Shown: one piece after another, positions 5,519 through 5,936 of the stretch
Layout of the letters: every line of letters begins with the position of its first letter
How positions within the stretch are numbered: position 1 is the stretch's first letter
Assembly: GCA_016649795.1 (NCBI GenBank)
Contig: JAENWZ010000148.1
Location: forward strand, 1-5,936
Reading direction: 5' to 3'
Length of the DNA stretch: 5,936 bases
Source: Proteiniphilum sp.
GTDB lineage: Bacteria; Bacteroidota; Bacteroidia; Bacteroidales; Dysgonomonadaceae
Translations under genes and position numbers: made by a program
The notes under the pieces: model-generated
Told to the model about the DNA's origin: nothing
Database searches by the model: none
Seen by the model: only the letters and a program-made list of their open reading frames with translations

Positions 5519-5936
5519 ATGCGTGCTCTTATTAATGCGTTTATTATACATCTAACTATCAATATCCTGGTTTACCTGAAGGGATATCATGCTTTTGAAG
5601 GTAAAAAGTGGGGACGTATCATACTCACTATTCTCTTCGGTTCGGAGCTGCTGATATATGCTACGGGCTTTTTCTTTTTCCGACATCTCCCCGTTCCCGT
5701 CACTCAACTGATCCGGGTGATGGGAACCAGCTGGATGCTCTTTCTCCTCTATGCAGGGGGATTGTGGCTGATCATTGACCTTATCTACCTGATCTGGAAA
5801 AAGCAGTTGCACAAACCGTGGCAATCGTTAAAAATGCAGTCTCAGCGATTGAGTATTCTCTTTTTTCTTGTGCCAATCCTTATTGTGGCAGGTATCATGA
5901 CGCACGGCAAGTACAGGTTTATGCATCCTGTGGTGC
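5519..5936 (+). CDS. Membrane protein, probable N-terminus of a membrane-anchored metallophosphoesterase (runs off right edge)
   Basis: An open frame from the ATG at 5519 continues without a stop to the right edge (139 codons). The peptide begins MRALINAFIIHLTINILVYL and has four likely membrane helices: about residues 3-20, 34-54, 72-93 and 110-127. It ends in THGKYRFMHPVV. The layout fits the membrane domain in front of YkuE-type calcineurin-like phosphoesterases of Bacteroidota: an 'N.Y...KG..AF' first helix, an LP...L.R..GTSWMLFLLY second block, then an aromatic 'MHPVV' link into the first strand. In that family the DxH metal-binding motif follows a few dozen residues later, which is beyond this window, so the catalytic domain is not seen. 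The start lies 19 bp after lysO, which suggests the same transcript. The family call comes from memory of the N-terminal pattern only; a polytopic membrane protein is certain, the enzyme is not. Confidence 0.65.
   Translation, partial: MRALINAFIIHLTINILVYLKGYHAFEGKKWGRIILTILFGSELLIYATGFFFFRHLPVPVTQLIRVMGTSWMLFLLYAGGLWLIIDLIYLIWKKQLHKPWQSLKMQSQRLSILFFLVPILIVAGIMTHGKYRFMHPVV

Noticed and set aside
5552..5824. Minus-strand open frame of 90 codons
   Set aside because: It is the antisense of the clear membrane-protein frame starting at 5519, gives a charged peptide with no recognisable motif, and has no start signal.

Overview
The window looks like chromosomal DNA of a member of the Bacteroidota, probably order Bacteroidales. 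Three things point there. The best promoter matches are the Bacteroides type (-33 TTTG, -7 TAnnTTTG) rather than the E. coli type. There is a large outer-membrane barrel protein with an N-terminal carboxypeptidase-regulatory-like domain. The lysine exporter LysO is encoded as two genes. Nothing in the window fixes the genus.

Left part, minus strand (positions 1-1173): the first 23 codons of rfbC (1-70; the gene runs off the left edge) and a complete rfbA (298-1173). These are two steps of dTDP-L-rhamnose synthesis, presumably the start of an rfbA-rfbC-(rfbD-rfbB) cluster that continues outside the window. The 227 bp between them are filled largely by a degenerate 7-bp tandem repeat. It runs from just before the rfbC start up to, and over, the rfbA stop codon.

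Middle, minus strand (1230-4465): trmD, the essential tRNA m1G37 methyltransferase, sits just upstream of rfbA and has its own near-consensus promoter (1967-1997). Upstream of trmD is an 821-residue outer-membrane beta-barrel/TonB-dependent-receptor-like protein (2000-4465). No SusD-like partner lies on either side of it.

Right part, plus strand (4617-5936): a divergent intergenic region carries a good -7 element (4585-4592). It serves a plus-strand run of a 91-residue and a 200-residue protein, which together make up LysO. After 19 bp comes the N-terminal 139 residues of a multi-pass membrane protein, most likely a membrane-anchored metallophosphoesterase, cut by the right edge.

All genes here belong to known families. 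I do not see a new multi-gene system. The items most worth a second look are the heptad-repeat array inside the rhamnose operon, the back-to-back palindromic -7 element in front of rfbA, and the internal sequence similarity between the two LysO halves.
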